NCBI GenBank assembly: GCA_021781415.1
Contig: JAJXWW010000005.1
Location: 1-64,000 of the forward strand
Source: Planctomycetota bacterium
GTDB taxonomy: Bacteria > Planctomycetota > Planctomycetia > Gemmatales > Gemmataceae
Reading direction: 5' to 3'
Length of the DNA stretch: 64,000 nt
The position numbers and the translations under genes were made by a program. This document shows positions 36,841 through 45,561 of this stretch, piece by piece; position 1 is the first letter of the stretch, and the number at the start of each line of letters is the position of its first letter. The notes under the pieces were generated by a model that did not search any database, was not told where the DNA came from, and was given only the letters and a program-made list of their open reading frames with translations.

Positions 36841-37687
36841 AGGAGGATTCGTACAAACGCAGAAAGAGGTATTCGAGCAACCAGACCAGGATCGCCAGGC
36901 TGCGGTCGTCGCGGTCGCGGCCGGGGTCGAACTCGGAAAGCATCACTCCCGCCACCTTGGGCGACCATACAGCATCGACCAACCGTAGCAGTGCCAACGG
37001 ATCGAGTCCAAACGGGACAGGCTCCGACACGGCTGGAAAATGAGTCGGATCGAACACATCGCAATCGATGTCGAGAAACACGCGACTCGCCGCGCGGCAT
37101 TGCCGTTTGAGCGCGTCCAGCGCAGGCTGGGGATCGATGGCCAACTCCGCCGCCCCGAAAGCGCCGCGGTAATACTTCCCGATATGCTTCGGTTCCAGCA
37201 GCAAATCGCGATGACCGAGATTGACGATCGGCGGCAGCCGACCCGGACAATGCAGTAGGAAATTACCGTGCGTCGGTGTCTCGGCGCAGTCGCGGAAATG
37301 GTGAATGTCCAAGTGAGCGTCGAACTGGACGATGAGCGCCGAGTCGTCGTGGGTCAATACGTCGTATACCGGCAGCGCGGCCAGATGGTTGCCGCCGATC
37401 CAGAACATGAACTCGCCGCTATTCAAGACGCGCCGCACCGTCTGATGGCCCTTTCGCCGCCAAGATTCTAAGTCGTCGAGTGTCTCGAAGCGCATCTCGC
37501 GCAAACGTACCTTGTCGGCGTAGGCTTGGGCGCGCGTGGGCACGGTCTCGCGGCGATTGTCGGCGAGTATCTCACGCACCTCGTCGGCGAGCAACTTGGC
37601 TCCCGCCGCCGATCCACTGCCGCCAAATAAATCGAAGGGAAAAATCACGAAGGTAGTGTTCAATGGATCGGAAACATCCCTTTTCAT
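36839..37687 (-). CDS. Arginase/agmatinase family protein
   Basis: A binuclear-manganese ureohydrolase-fold enzyme of 282 residues. The metal ligands are all visible: His in WIGGNHLAALP, the DxHxD motif in QFDAHLDIHHF, and the DxD motif in FLDIDCDVFDP, with THGNFL and LSEFDPGRD completing the site. GGDH is GGNH here. The N-terminus TTFVIFPFDLFGGSG has the usual strand. The substrate could be arginine, agmatine, formiminoglutamate or another guanidino compound. It follows the CoA-transferase gene by 3 nt, so the two are co-transcribed. Its stop codon lies at the edge of the REP hairpin. Confidence 0.9.
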   Translation of the reverse strand: MKRDVSDPLNTTFVIFPFDLFGGSGSAAGAKLLADEVREILADNRRETVPTRAQAYADKVRLREMRFETLDDLESWRRKGHQTVRRVLNSGEFMFWIGGNHLAALPVYDVLTHDDSALIVQFDAHLDIHHFRDCAETPTHGNFLLHCPGRLPPIVNLGHRDLLLEPKHIGKYYRGAFGAAELAIDPQPALDALKRQCRAASRVFLDIDCDVFDPTHFPAVSEPVPFGLDPLALLRLVDAVWSPKVAGVMLSEFDPGRDRDDRSLAILVWLLEYLFLRLYESS

Positions 37688-37690
37688 AGT

Positions 37691-38890
37691 CTACACAACT
37701 CCCTTTTGTCTTAATACGGCCACCTGCTCCACCGTCAAGCCGAGCAGTTGGATCAATACCTCGTCGGTGTGTTGTCCCAACGTCGGCGGAGCAGTCGGAG
37801 TCGGCAGCGTCGCGCCGGCAATCTGAAACGGCGAGGACAGCAGATCGACTGGCTTGCCGGCGGGATCGCGCACCGCGACGCGCAGACGCTCGGCCATCTC
37901 CGCTTGCGAAAAGAGATCGGCGTAGGACCACACTGGCGCGTGCGGTACCTCGGCGCGGCGCAACAGTTCCTCCCAGGCCGATGTGGAGCGCGTTCGCATC
38001 AACGATTCGATAAGGGGGACAAGGATCACTCGATTTTGCACGCGCTGCGGATTGGCGGTGAAACGCTCGTCGCTTGCCAGATCGGCACGTTCGGCGGCGC
38101 GGCAGAAGCGCTGCCATTGTCCGTCGTTACCCACGGCTAGTACGAGCCAGGTATCGGCGGTGGCGAACAATTGATAGGGGACGATTTGCAGGTGCGCGTT
38201 GCCCTGCCGCGCCGGCAGTTGACGGTCCGTGAGATAGGCCTGGGCCACATTGACCTGGGCGGCGACGGCGCAATCGAGAAGGGACAGATCGATGGTGTAG
38301 CCGTGCCCGCTGTGTTGCCTCGCGTGCAAACACGCCAGCACGGCCACGGCGGCATACATCCCCGTCAGCACGTCGGTGACGGCCACGCCGAGTTTGCACG
38401 GAGGCCCTTCCACCGGTCCCGTAATGCTCATCATGCCGCTCAGCGCCTGGATGGCGAAATCGTAGCCAGGCTCGTCGCGGCGCGAGCTGGATCGGCCAAA
38501 ACCGGAGATGGAGCAAACGATCAGCCGTGGATGCGCGGCGAGCAATTGCTCGGGGCTGACGCCGAGCCGTTCGGCGCTGTCGGCGCGGAAGTTTTCCAGA
38601 ACGATGTCGCTGCGGCGAACCAATTCGTGAAAGAGCCGGATGCCTTCGGGCTGCGCCAGATCGAGCGTCACGCCGCGCTTATTACGATTACAGGAGAGGA
38701 AATAGGCGCTTAGCGCTCCGAAGAAAGGCGGCCCCCAGCCGCGCGTCTCGTCGCCGACTCCGGGACGTTCGATTTTCAACACCTCCGCGCCGAGATCGCC
38801 CAGGATCTGTCCGCAGAAAGGCCCGGCCAACACCCGCGAAGCATCCACCACGCGAACACCCGCCAACGGTCCTCGTCCATCCGTGTCCAT
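37691..38890 (-). CDS. CaiB/BaiF family CoA-transferase
   Basis: A family III CoA-transferase of 399 residues from the ATG at 38890 (MDTDGRGPLAGVRVVDASRV); the longer frame to 38977 adds an unconserved leader. Signatures are VLAGPFCGQILGDLGAEVLKIERPGVGDETR, then NKRGVTLDLAQPEG and the catalytic Asp region in EPGYDFAIQALSGMM. The C-terminal phrase LGQHTDEVL is typical. These enzymes move CoA between organic acids such as formyl-/oxalyl- or carnitine-type substrates; the acid here is unknown. The pairing with an arginase-like gene is unusual and could mean one catabolic route, but this is inference. Confidence 0.93.
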   Translation of the reverse strand: MDTDGRGPLAGVRVVDASRVLAGPFCGQILGDLGAEVLKIERPGVGDETRGWGPPFFGALSAYFLSCNRNKRGVTLDLAQPEGIRLFHELVRRSDIVLENFRADSAERLGVSPEQLLAAHPRLIVCSISGFGRSSSRRDEPGYDFAIQALSGMMSITGPVEGPPCKLGVAVTDVLTGMYAAVAVLACLHARQHSGHGYTIDLSLLDCAVAAQVNVAQAYLTDRQLPARQGNAHLQIVPYQLFATADTWLVLAVGNDGQWQRFCRAAERADLASDERFTANPQRVQNRVILVPLIESLMRTRSTSAWEELLRRAEVPHAPVWSYADLFSQAEMAERLRVAVRDPAGKPVDLLSSPFQIAGATLPTPTAPPTLGQHTDEVLIQLLGLTVEQVAVLRQKGVV

Positions 38891-38986
38891 GCGCTTTCTC
38901 GCACCAGTAAAATTCGGCCAGCCCGAAGCGCGAGCAATGAAATCCTTCGCTCGTCCTTCGGGCTGGCCGTCAAACAAAAGAGTATG

Positions 38987-40639
38987 CTAATCCGTTTTTA
39001 GCTTAAGGAGTTTCCGCCACGCTTGCGGCGTCGGCTCGGTATCGCGTCCGGTCATGTTGCGCAGCGCAACCAGAGCGGCACGGTGATAGGGCGAGAACTC
39101 ACCTTCCTCGCGCGGTTTCAGTTTGTCTCGATACGTCGTTGCTTCGTCGTCGGTTAAAACGCGCTGGCGAACCAGGAAATCGAACCGTTGCATCTCAGGC
39201 CAGGGATTGGCGTCGGCCACGGCTTGTAAGACGGAGAAATCTTGTCGCAAATAGGTAACGTCCACGCGAACCAAGATCTCTTGCCTCGAGGAGTTATAGG
39301 GACCGGAGGGCGAGTTTAGCGGTCGATCGGGCAGCGGAACCTCGGCGGAGACCGCGTCCGGCGACACCTTGCCCGTATTGCCCGGCGCATGGCACATCAA
39401 ACAGCTGCGATGGTGATTGATGCGAACCAATTCGCGCACCGTCGGCACGCGCTTGCCCTGAACCTCTTGCTCCAAAGGTGTCCGCGGATCGGGTTTTTCC
39501 AGCATTTCCACAAGAATGGGCAACAGGTCTTTGCGTTCCAGTGTAGCAATGGCCTCGGCGGCGCGTTGGGCCACCGCCGGCCAGGGATAGCGCAATCCGT
39601 CGACGAGAATCGCCGTGTAATCGCGTTCACGGCGGACGCTCAGGCCGTCGATCGCGGCCTTGCGCACTTCGGCATCGCCGGAGAAAATCGCCATCCGAGC
39701 CAGGGCGCGCGTCGCCTCGGCGTGGGATATGGTGGAGAGATGCTTGACCAATCCCGGATGCATCTCGGCCATCGGCATCAAGATCTGCGATAGCGCGGCG
39801 AGGCGAGCGAGGGTTATGGTTTCCTTTTGCTCGCAACGCATGGAACCACGTTCCTTGTCATCTTCGGCACATAGACCGAGATACTGTCGCCAGAAGACTT
39901 CGGGTGAAATATCGTTTGGAGCGCTCGCAGGAGTATTCGGCGACATAGAAGAGACAGATAGCCTAGATGCCGACGAGGGCGCAGTCGCCAATGGCGGAGC
40001 AGCCTCAGGCAGAGACAGAGGCGGAGGCGGCGGAGCCACAGGCGGAGGCAGACTAGGCATAGGCTGAGTCTGTGTAGTGGCTTGCAGCGCGCGCCGCACC
40101 AACGCCACGGCGAGTGTGAACTGTTTGCTGCGTTCCCCCTTGGTGCGGCAGGCATCGCCCATAGCGAACGGCAGTCCCATCAGGTCGGGGCGCGACTCGC
40201 GCATTGCTTCGATAAATCCGTCGGGGGATTTTTTGTTGAGATGATTGATGTTGGCGATCTGTTTGGCAATCTGAAAGATAGTTGACTGTTTCGCGCTTTG
40301 TTCGATGGAAGGCGATTGGAAGCGCACTTCTGGAACGCGGCTTAAATCGTTCGTCAAGACCGGCCCCTTGCCCCGCTCCTTCGGAGGTGGAGCGGGCAGC
40401 AAATCTTTTACCGGAGTTTTGGGATCGATTGGAGGCAGTAAAAGGCGTTCCGCCAATTGGAGAGATCCCGAATTTGGGGCCGATAGTTGATCAGGCAAAA
40501 TCGTTTGGCGCGGGGCATCCTGAACATTCTTCTCCTCCACTTTCTTGTCCTGACCTTGAACTGGGAGAAGCATCCGATCGGACCAGGCCAAGACGCCTAT
40601 CAGAAACAAGACCGGAGCCAAGAAACGATACTTCATCAT
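38987..40639 (-). CDS. HEAT-repeat secreted protein with one CxxCH haem motif
   Basis: A 550-residue protein from the ATG at 40639, with AAGGAG 6 nt upstream. The signal peptide is FLAPVLFLIGVLAWSDRML. A Pro-rich linker (PMPSLPPPVAPPPPPLSLPE) divides an N-terminal helical part from HEAT-like repeats at about residues 290-390 (EVRKAAIDGLSVRRERDYTAI, AVAQRAAEAIATLERKDLLPIL). CLMCH near residue 424 is a c-type haem motif in the phrase HHRSCLMCHAPGN. Such HEAT plus haem proteins are frequent in planctomycetes and of unknown role. Confidence 0.82.
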   Translation of the reverse strand: MMKYRFLAPVLFLIGVLAWSDRMLLPVQGQDKKVEEKNVQDAPRQTILPDQLSAPNSGSLQLAERLLLPPIDPKTPVKDLLPAPPPKERGKGPVLTNDLSRVPEVRFQSPSIEQSAKQSTIFQIAKQIANINHLNKKSPDGFIEAMRESRPDLMGLPFAMGDACRTKGERSKQFTLAVALVRRALQATTQTQPMPSLPPPVAPPPPPLSLPEAAPPLATAPSSASRLSVSSMSPNTPASAPNDISPEVFWRQYLGLCAEDDKERGSMRCEQKETITLARLAALSQILMPMAEMHPGLVKHLSTISHAEATRALARMAIFSGDAEVRKAAIDGLSVRRERDYTAILVDGLRYPWPAVAQRAAEAIATLERKDLLPILVEMLEKPDPRTPLEQEVQGKRVPTVRELVRINHHRSCLMCHAPGNTGKVSPDAVSAEVPLPDRPLNSPSGPYNSSRQEILVRVDVTYLRQDFSVLQAVADANPWPEMQRFDFLVRQRVLTDDEATTYRDKLKPREEGEFSPYHRAALVALRNMTGRDTEPTPQAWRKLLKLKTD

Positions 40640-40779
40640 CGGTATCTCCTTGAGTTAGATTGGGGGTATCATACCCACCGACGGCAACCGATTCATCTCA
40701 TGGCTGAGTTTACCCGATCCGATGTACCGCAACAACAACATTTCCCAGTGAACCCGCAGCGTGAGGTGCGGCCTCGCCG

Positions 40780-41355
40780 TCAGAGAACCAGTTTCTCACC
40801 GGCGCGGACTTGTCGTACTTTTTCCACGATCTCATCGCCGCCGCCGTTGTACACGAGTTGCCCCAGCGCGTGCAGCTTCACGAGGTCGATGTCAGAGTTG
40901 CCTCGGATCAATCGAATGAAGTCTCCGGTATCGAACAGCTTTTTATCATCGCCGCGCGTGAGACTAATCATGGCCGAGAACTTGGTGGATAATGCCAATT
41001 CGAGTGAGGGGACTTGGTAACGCTCGCCGCCGGATTCCACCGTGTGTCCGTACTTCAGAGCATCCCGATAGAGTGGTTGATTCGGCTTCATCACATCGAT
41101 GACCACGGTTCCGCTTTCCGGCTCCCGAAAGCGCGTGACGACCTCATTATCCTCCACCTGCAAATGGGGGAAGGTTTCCGACAAGGCTGCAATCGCTTTT
41201 TTGTACCCCCGCGCGGCCACCAGGACATCCACGTCCTCGGTGGCGCGCGGCTTGCCCGTCCAGCCGCCGATGCCGTGCGCTCCCAGAAGCATGAAACGCA
41301 CCTTAGCCGCGTTGAGAATACGAATCACATCCAGAGGAGTAATGAGATCGGGCAT
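40780..41355 (-). CDS. Nucleotidyltransferase-fold protein (AbiEii/DUF6036-like)
   Basis: A 191-residue protein from the ATG at 41355 (MPDLITPLDVIRIL), preceded by GGAG 6-7 nt upstream. The core phrase RFMLLGAHGIGGWTGKPRATEDVDVLV is the minimal nucleotidyltransferase pattern: a Gly-rich loop, then the D-x-D metal pair. The rest has VPSLELALSTKFSAM and a C-terminal helical part. Relatives act as toxins of AbiE-type pairs or as orphan proteins; no antitoxin-like neighbour is visible. The frame extends to 41493 but would overlap the PQQ-like gene. Confidence 0.75.
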   Translation of the reverse strand: MPDLITPLDVIRILNAAKVRFMLLGAHGIGGWTGKPRATEDVDVLVAARGYKKAIAALSETFPHLQVEDNEVVTRFREPESGTVVIDVMKPNQPLYRDALKYGHTVESGGERYQVPSLELALSTKFSAMISLTRGDDKKLFDTGDFIRLIRGNSDIDLVKLHALGQLVYNGGGDEIVEKVRQVRAGEKLVL

Positions 41356-41474
41356 GTAATACTCCGAAAGCGCCGACGAAGTTGCCAGGCTGCGAGCGTG
41401 AATATCGCGCGTGGGAGCGGCCATCGTTCGCCTTCTCGCATCGACGGGATGCTTAGACTTCATGTCACGTCCTC

Positions 41475-42809
41475 TCACTTCTCTTGCAGGCAATACAAGT
41501 GTTTTGCCCCGCGCAGAAACAGTTGCTTGCCGACGACGGCAGGCGAGGCGTCGATCGGTTCGTTCAGTCGATTGACCGAGAGAACTTTCAGCTTATCGCC
41601 GCGTTCCAGCACCATCGTCGTGCCGTCGCGGTCGGTCAGATAGATGCGTCCATCCGCCTCCACCGGCGAAGCATACATGCTGCTCAACCCCGACAGACGC
41701 GCGCGGTCCAGGATGACCTCGCCGGTCTTGGCGTTCAAACAGGTCAACAGCGGATCGTTCGATTGCGTGAAATACAATCGGTCGCCGGTCAACAGCGCCG
41801 AGGGCACATAGGGGGTGCCGCGCTTGTAGCTCCAGCGAATCTTGTCCGAACCCGTCACATCGTCCTTGGCGTCCAGCGGGATGCTCATGGCCGCCGCGCC
41901 GCGATAGCCGCTCATGCAGATCACGCTGTCGCCGAAGTGCAACGACGAGGGAATGCAGTTGATCGTCAGCCCGCCGCACTTCCATAAAACGTGTCCGTCG
42001 GCGAGATCGTAACCGCGGATAAACTTGGTCGCCGTTAGAATCACCTGCGTTTTGCCCTTGTGTTCGACGACCAGCGGCGTGTTCCAGGTGGTCAGCTCAT
42101 CGCGGTCGGCCTTCCAGCGTGTTTCGCCGGTGCGCGTATTGAGAACGTAGAGAGCCGACGCACCTTCTTGATCGCGGTTGACGATCAGCGAATCGCCGTG
42201 AACGACCAACGCGCCGCCTTCGCCCCAACCGAGGCGCGTTTCCAGACGCGGCAAATCGGTTCGCTTCCACACGAGCTTGCCCGCGAAATCGTAACAATAC
42301 AGGCCGAACGATCCGAACGAGACATAGAGATATTTGCCATCGGTAGTGGGCGAATAGGCGGCGTAGGTGTGCGTCGGATGGTGTCCCTCGTGGGGCACGC
42401 GCTCGGCGGCCACGCGCTTCCACTGAACCTCGCCGGTGGCGCGATCGATGGCGAGGACGATGAATTGATGGTACGTCGTCGGCGCGGTGGTCTTTTTCTC
42501 GAAGCGCGGATTGGGATTGGGGATGTCGGCGGGATCGGCTTGACGGCCGGTGTCCACGGCGGTCAACACGAAGACGAGATCGCCCCATACGATGGGGGTC
42601 GAGGAGCCGAGTCCAGGCAGCGGCGTCTTCCAGTTGATATTGGTTTTCTCGTCCCATTTGACCGGAGGCTTGCCGCGCGGCGACGTGCCGTCCGCCGAGG
42701 GGCCGCGCCAGTGGTGCCAATGGTCGAGACGCCGTTGCGCGAACTCGTCCGCTCGCGCCGAGATGGAAACGAACACAAAACAGAGTGCGGAATAGACAAA
42801 TCGCTTCAT
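41475..42809 (-). CDS. PQQ-like beta-propeller repeat secreted protein
   Basis: A 444-residue exported protein with signal peptide MKRFVYSALCFVFVSISARA. The mature part is an eight-bladed quinoprotein-like propeller, with opening HWHHWRGPSADGTSP and blades such as WKTPLPGLGSSTPIVWGDLVFVL, VLAIDRATGEVQWKRV, LYVLNTRTGETRWKAD and LTCLNAKTGEVILDRARL. No Ca/PQQ catalytic residues are evident, so it is probably a binding or scaffold propeller common in planctomycetes. The ATG overlaps the stop of the GNAT gene by 4 nt (ATGA), so translation is coupled. Confidence 0.92.
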   Translation of the reverse strand: MKRFVYSALCFVFVSISARADEFAQRRLDHWHHWRGPSADGTSPRGKPPVKWDEKTNINWKTPLPGLGSSTPIVWGDLVFVLTAVDTGRQADPADIPNPNPRFEKKTTAPTTYHQFIVLAIDRATGEVQWKRVAAERVPHEGHHPTHTYAAYSPTTDGKYLYVSFGSFGLYCYDFAGKLVWKRTDLPRLETRLGWGEGGALVVHGDSLIVNRDQEGASALYVLNTRTGETRWKADRDELTTWNTPLVVEHKGKTQVILTATKFIRGYDLADGHVLWKCGGLTINCIPSSLHFGDSVICMSGYRGAAAMSIPLDAKDDVTGSDKIRWSYKRGTPYVPSALLTGDRLYFTQSNDPLLTCLNAKTGEVILDRARLSGLSSMYASPVEADGRIYLTDRDGTTMVLERGDKLKVLSVNRLNEPIDASPAVVGKQLFLRGAKHLYCLQEK

Positions 42810-43369
42810 GGTGAAGAGCCATCCTTTCGCGGTTGCACGTTAGCCGAAGACGAGCGCGATTGCATGCCGTCTATTACATATTTCTGTTCGACGATCGGCC
42901 CCCCCCCCCCTCGTTCGCAGGTCGTCTCCGCGACTTTGTGAAATCCCGCCGCCAGATAGAGACGTGCCGCCGCGGTCAGCGCGCTAACCGTCCAGAGATA
43001 GACCGACTCGTAACCGCAAACTCGGCAAAAGTCGAGCGCCTCGCGCAGCAGCCGTTTGCCCAGGCCGAGACCGCGCGCGGACGGATCGACGAGATACCAG
43101 CGCAGTTGGGCTTCCGCATCCGACGCGGCGACGATGGCGATGGAACCGACGATGCGTTCGTCGCGCTCGGCGATCCACAATCGTTCGCGCTCCGTGTGCG
43201 TCGAGACAAACCGCGCCAACGGCTCGGCGACATAGGCTTCAAAGCGTGGATCGAACCCGTACTCGCGGGCATAGAGAACGCCATGCAAATAAATCAGCCA
43301 ACCGAGATCGCCGGGCCGAATACCGTGGCGGAAGGAAAAAGAAGCAGACGCCTCGGTAGTCGGTGTCAT
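42806..43369 (-). CDS. GNAT family N-acetyltransferase with a 12-G tract
   Basis: A 187-residue acetyltransferase from the ATG at 43369 (MTPTTEASASFSFRHG), with GGAAG upstream. The acetyl-CoA region is visible: RIVGSIAIVAASDAEAQLRWYLVDPSARGLGLGKRLLREALDF, followed by YESVYLWTVSALTAAARLYLAAGFHKV. The C-terminal strand GGGGPIVEQKYVIDGM is conserved-looking after a homopolymer of 12 C (plus strand 42899-42910). A one-base change in that tract would remove this strand and disrupt the overlap with the next gene. The substrate is unknown; the family N- or O-acetylates small molecules or proteins. Confidence 0.88.
   Translation of the reverse strand: MTPTTEASASFSFRHGIRPGDLGWLIYLHGVLYAREYGFDPRFEAYVAEPLARFVSTHTERERLWIAERDERIVGSIAIVAASDAEAQLRWYLVDPSARGLGLGKRLLREALDFCRVCGYESVYLWTVSALTAAARLYLAAGFHKVAETTCERGGGGPIVEQKYVIDGMQSRSSSANVQPRKDGSSP
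42899..42910. repeat. Homopolymer of 12 C/G inside the GNAT coding region
   Basis: Twelve consecutive C on the plus strand, read as Gly codons on the coding strand. Tracts of this length are prone to slippage, so the site is a candidate contingency locus or a hotspot for sequencing error. Confidence 0.8.
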
Positions 43370-43394
43370 GCGAAACTTCCGAGTAGGACGGACA

Positions 43395-43459
43395 CGAAAA
43401 AACCCTCCCCGCCGATCCCACGATACCACAGCGTGAGACCAGCGAGGAGGGATTTTTCG
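43395..43459. terminator. Terminator-like stem after the HEAT/Pro-rich gene
   Basis: CGAAAAAACCCTCCCC (43395-43410) pairs at 14 of 16 positions with GAGGAGGGATTTTTCG (43444-43459). It follows the stop of the 43480-45303 gene by 20 nt. On the minus strand the distal arm ends in a run of T/U-paired bases, which fits an intrinsic terminator with a large loop. Confidence 0.6.
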
Positions 43460-43479
43460 TTGGGCGGATCGGGATGAGA

Positions 43480-45303
43480 TTACGGCAACGGTACGTCTTT
43501 GAGCGCGAACGGGATTTCGATCGTGGCATGTCTTCGTCCGAGGAAGACGACCTTGGCCGGTTTGCCCTTATCCTTCTCATGGCGCGTGACGAAGGTGTAG
43601 ATCATCGTCTGAACGAATGCTCCGCCGCCTTGCTGCTCGAAGCGCGTTTGCACCTGAGTAGTTTGCATGGGCAGCGCATTGCCTTTGTCGTCTTGAACGG
43701 TCAAGCCGTTGCCGCCAAATCCGATGGGGCCGCCGATGACGACGTTGCCCCCGCCGCGAATGACCACTTGCATGGCCGGAGCGACTTGCACGGGTGGAGG
43801 AGGAGGCGGAGCCACGGCTGGAGGCTGTGCGGCAAGACCCGCCGGAGGAGGAGCGGCTGGCGCGGGGGCAACGGGAGCGGGAACGGGTCGAACCGGCACT
43901 CCTCGCCTCGGCAAACGGATGGGGACAGGTGCAGGTGCCACCCCGCCGAAGCCGCCCATGCCGCCCTGGACCTGGACGACGTTCGGCTGAGCCGGTACGA
44001 CTTTATCCATCGGCGGTTGCTGATACTCCAATCGGATCGTCGTTTGTTCGTCTTCGCCCTTCACTTCCACGATCTTGATGTAGCCGCCTTCTTTGCCCTT
44101 CGCCATCTCGCCGGCCTTGAGCTTGTCGGCGACGATCACAGGTTGCACTTCGGTCAGCAGCTGCGCCGTGATGACGCCTCTTAGCTCCTTGAGCGACTTG
44201 GCTTGCTTGTCGCCTTTCTTCAGCCGCACGGGCACTCGCGCGCCGAGTTGGCCTCCCATCGAGCTGGGCATGGGAAAGCCGGGGGCGATTGCGATCTGTG
44301 GAGCAAAGCCCGGCGCGGCGATGCCTCCGACGACCGCACCGGGAACCTCCACTTGCGGCGTAACCTGCGTCAGTTTCTGTTCCAGGTCGTCTATCGCCTT
44401 GTCGATGCGAAGGGATTGCAGACCGTGCCACAGCACTTTAGGTTCGGGCGACACTTCCAAAGCCAAAATCACTTCGCCCTCGCCGGGATCGAACGGCTCG
44501 GACTTTCCCAAGGCGCGCACGCGCACAGCGCTGGCATCGTCGGTAGGCAGTTTCTTGGATTTACCGTCCTTGAGGATGATCTGTTCCGCCGAGAAATTGG
44601 CAGGCAGCATGGGTCTGCCGATGGGACGACGTACAATGGCAGGCTTGACGACGGCTCCTCCAGGCAGCGCTGGGGCGGGAACGGGTTGAGCTTGCCCCTT
44701 CCTAATCGGAGGGAGAGGGGGAAGTTGCTTCGGCAACGGTACCGGCGCTCCTCCCGGTAGATTGACCGGAGGTTGCGGCAGCTGGATCAGATCTTGCATC
44801 GTCCCTTCGGTCAGTTCCGCTTTGTCGCAAAACATACCCAGTGCGTGCCAGAATGTGGTTTCCCCGGTGTCGAGTGTTACCTTTCGCTCCTTCAGTTTGC
44901 CTTCGGGATCGTGCAGATGGAGGACGTAGCCACTCTTTTTCTGGAAGTCGGCCACGGCCTCGGCAAGCGGCGTATCCTTGTAGATCAGATGAACGCGCTT
45001 CGGCGTGAGGATACGGATGCTCTGGGCTTGCCGTTCGATCTTCGGCAGGATGTCGTCGGCGCGTTTGCGTATCTCAGGGTCGTCGCTCTTGGCCGCTTTC
45101 CGCAGCGCGTCGAGAGCGGGGAGGCCGATGGTCGTTAACTCTTTGGTCGCTTTCTCGCGCTCGGTGAACGTGCCGCTGCCGAGTTGCTCGATGAGTTTGT
45201 CGATTTTCTCTTTTTGGGCAGCCTCCTCGGCTGGGCTAGGCAGCGATAGCAAGAGCGCTAACCCCGCGCCGAACACCGTGGCCAATAAACAACGAATTCG
45301 CAT
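43480..45303 (-). CDS. HEAT-like, proline/glycine-rich secreted protein of unknown function
   Basis: A 607-residue exported protein from the ATG at 45303 (MRIRCLLATVFGAGLALLLSLP). The first 60 mature residues contain a HEAT-like unit frequent in planctomycetes (LIEQLGSGTFTEREKATKEL, then DALRKAAKSDDPEIRKRADDIL). The centre is low-complexity, with Pro-rich stretches (PLPKQLPPLPPIRKG, PAPVAPAPAAPPPAGLAAQPP). The C-terminus alternates Gly-rich and beta segments (GGGNVVIGGPIGFGGNG). No catalytic motif is visible. A terminator-like stem follows. Function unknown. Confidence 0.8.
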   Translation of the reverse strand: MRIRCLLATVFGAGLALLLSLPSPAEEAAQKEKIDKLIEQLGSGTFTEREKATKELTTIGLPALDALRKAAKSDDPEIRKRADDILPKIERQAQSIRILTPKRVHLIYKDTPLAEAVADFQKKSGYVLHLHDPEGKLKERKVTLDTGETTFWHALGMFCDKAELTEGTMQDLIQLPQPPVNLPGGAPVPLPKQLPPLPPIRKGQAQPVPAPALPGGAVVKPAIVRRPIGRPMLPANFSAEQIILKDGKSKKLPTDDASAVRVRALGKSEPFDPGEGEVILALEVSPEPKVLWHGLQSLRIDKAIDDLEQKLTQVTPQVEVPGAVVGGIAAPGFAPQIAIAPGFPMPSSMGGQLGARVPVRLKKGDKQAKSLKELRGVITAQLLTEVQPVIVADKLKAGEMAKGKEGGYIKIVEVKGEDEQTTIRLEYQQPPMDKVVPAQPNVVQVQGGMGGFGGVAPAPVPIRLPRRGVPVRPVPAPVAPAPAAPPPAGLAAQPPAVAPPPPPPVQVAPAMQVVIRGGGNVVIGGPIGFGGNGLTVQDDKGNALPMQTTQVQTRFEQQGGGAFVQTMIYTFVTRHEKDKGKPAKVVFLGRRHATIEIPFALKDVPLP

Positions 45304-45561
45304 CGGAGGGTTCTCCTTCTGATTGATTCCGGGAGCCAATGATTCCTCATCTCCGCAACGGGTCGTCGCCGAAGAGTGCATCGTACCACCACGACACCGC
45401 GCCGACCACACAAAACCGAGAGTGCGAGTGGGAGCATACTGCGCAACATCTCATTACGATACCAGACGAGAAACCCATCGGGACGGATTGCACGATTTTT
45501 TCGATCCGTGGGAAGATCGAAGCGAAGGGCGGCTCCGAAAACTCCCCGATAGCAGAGGTTC

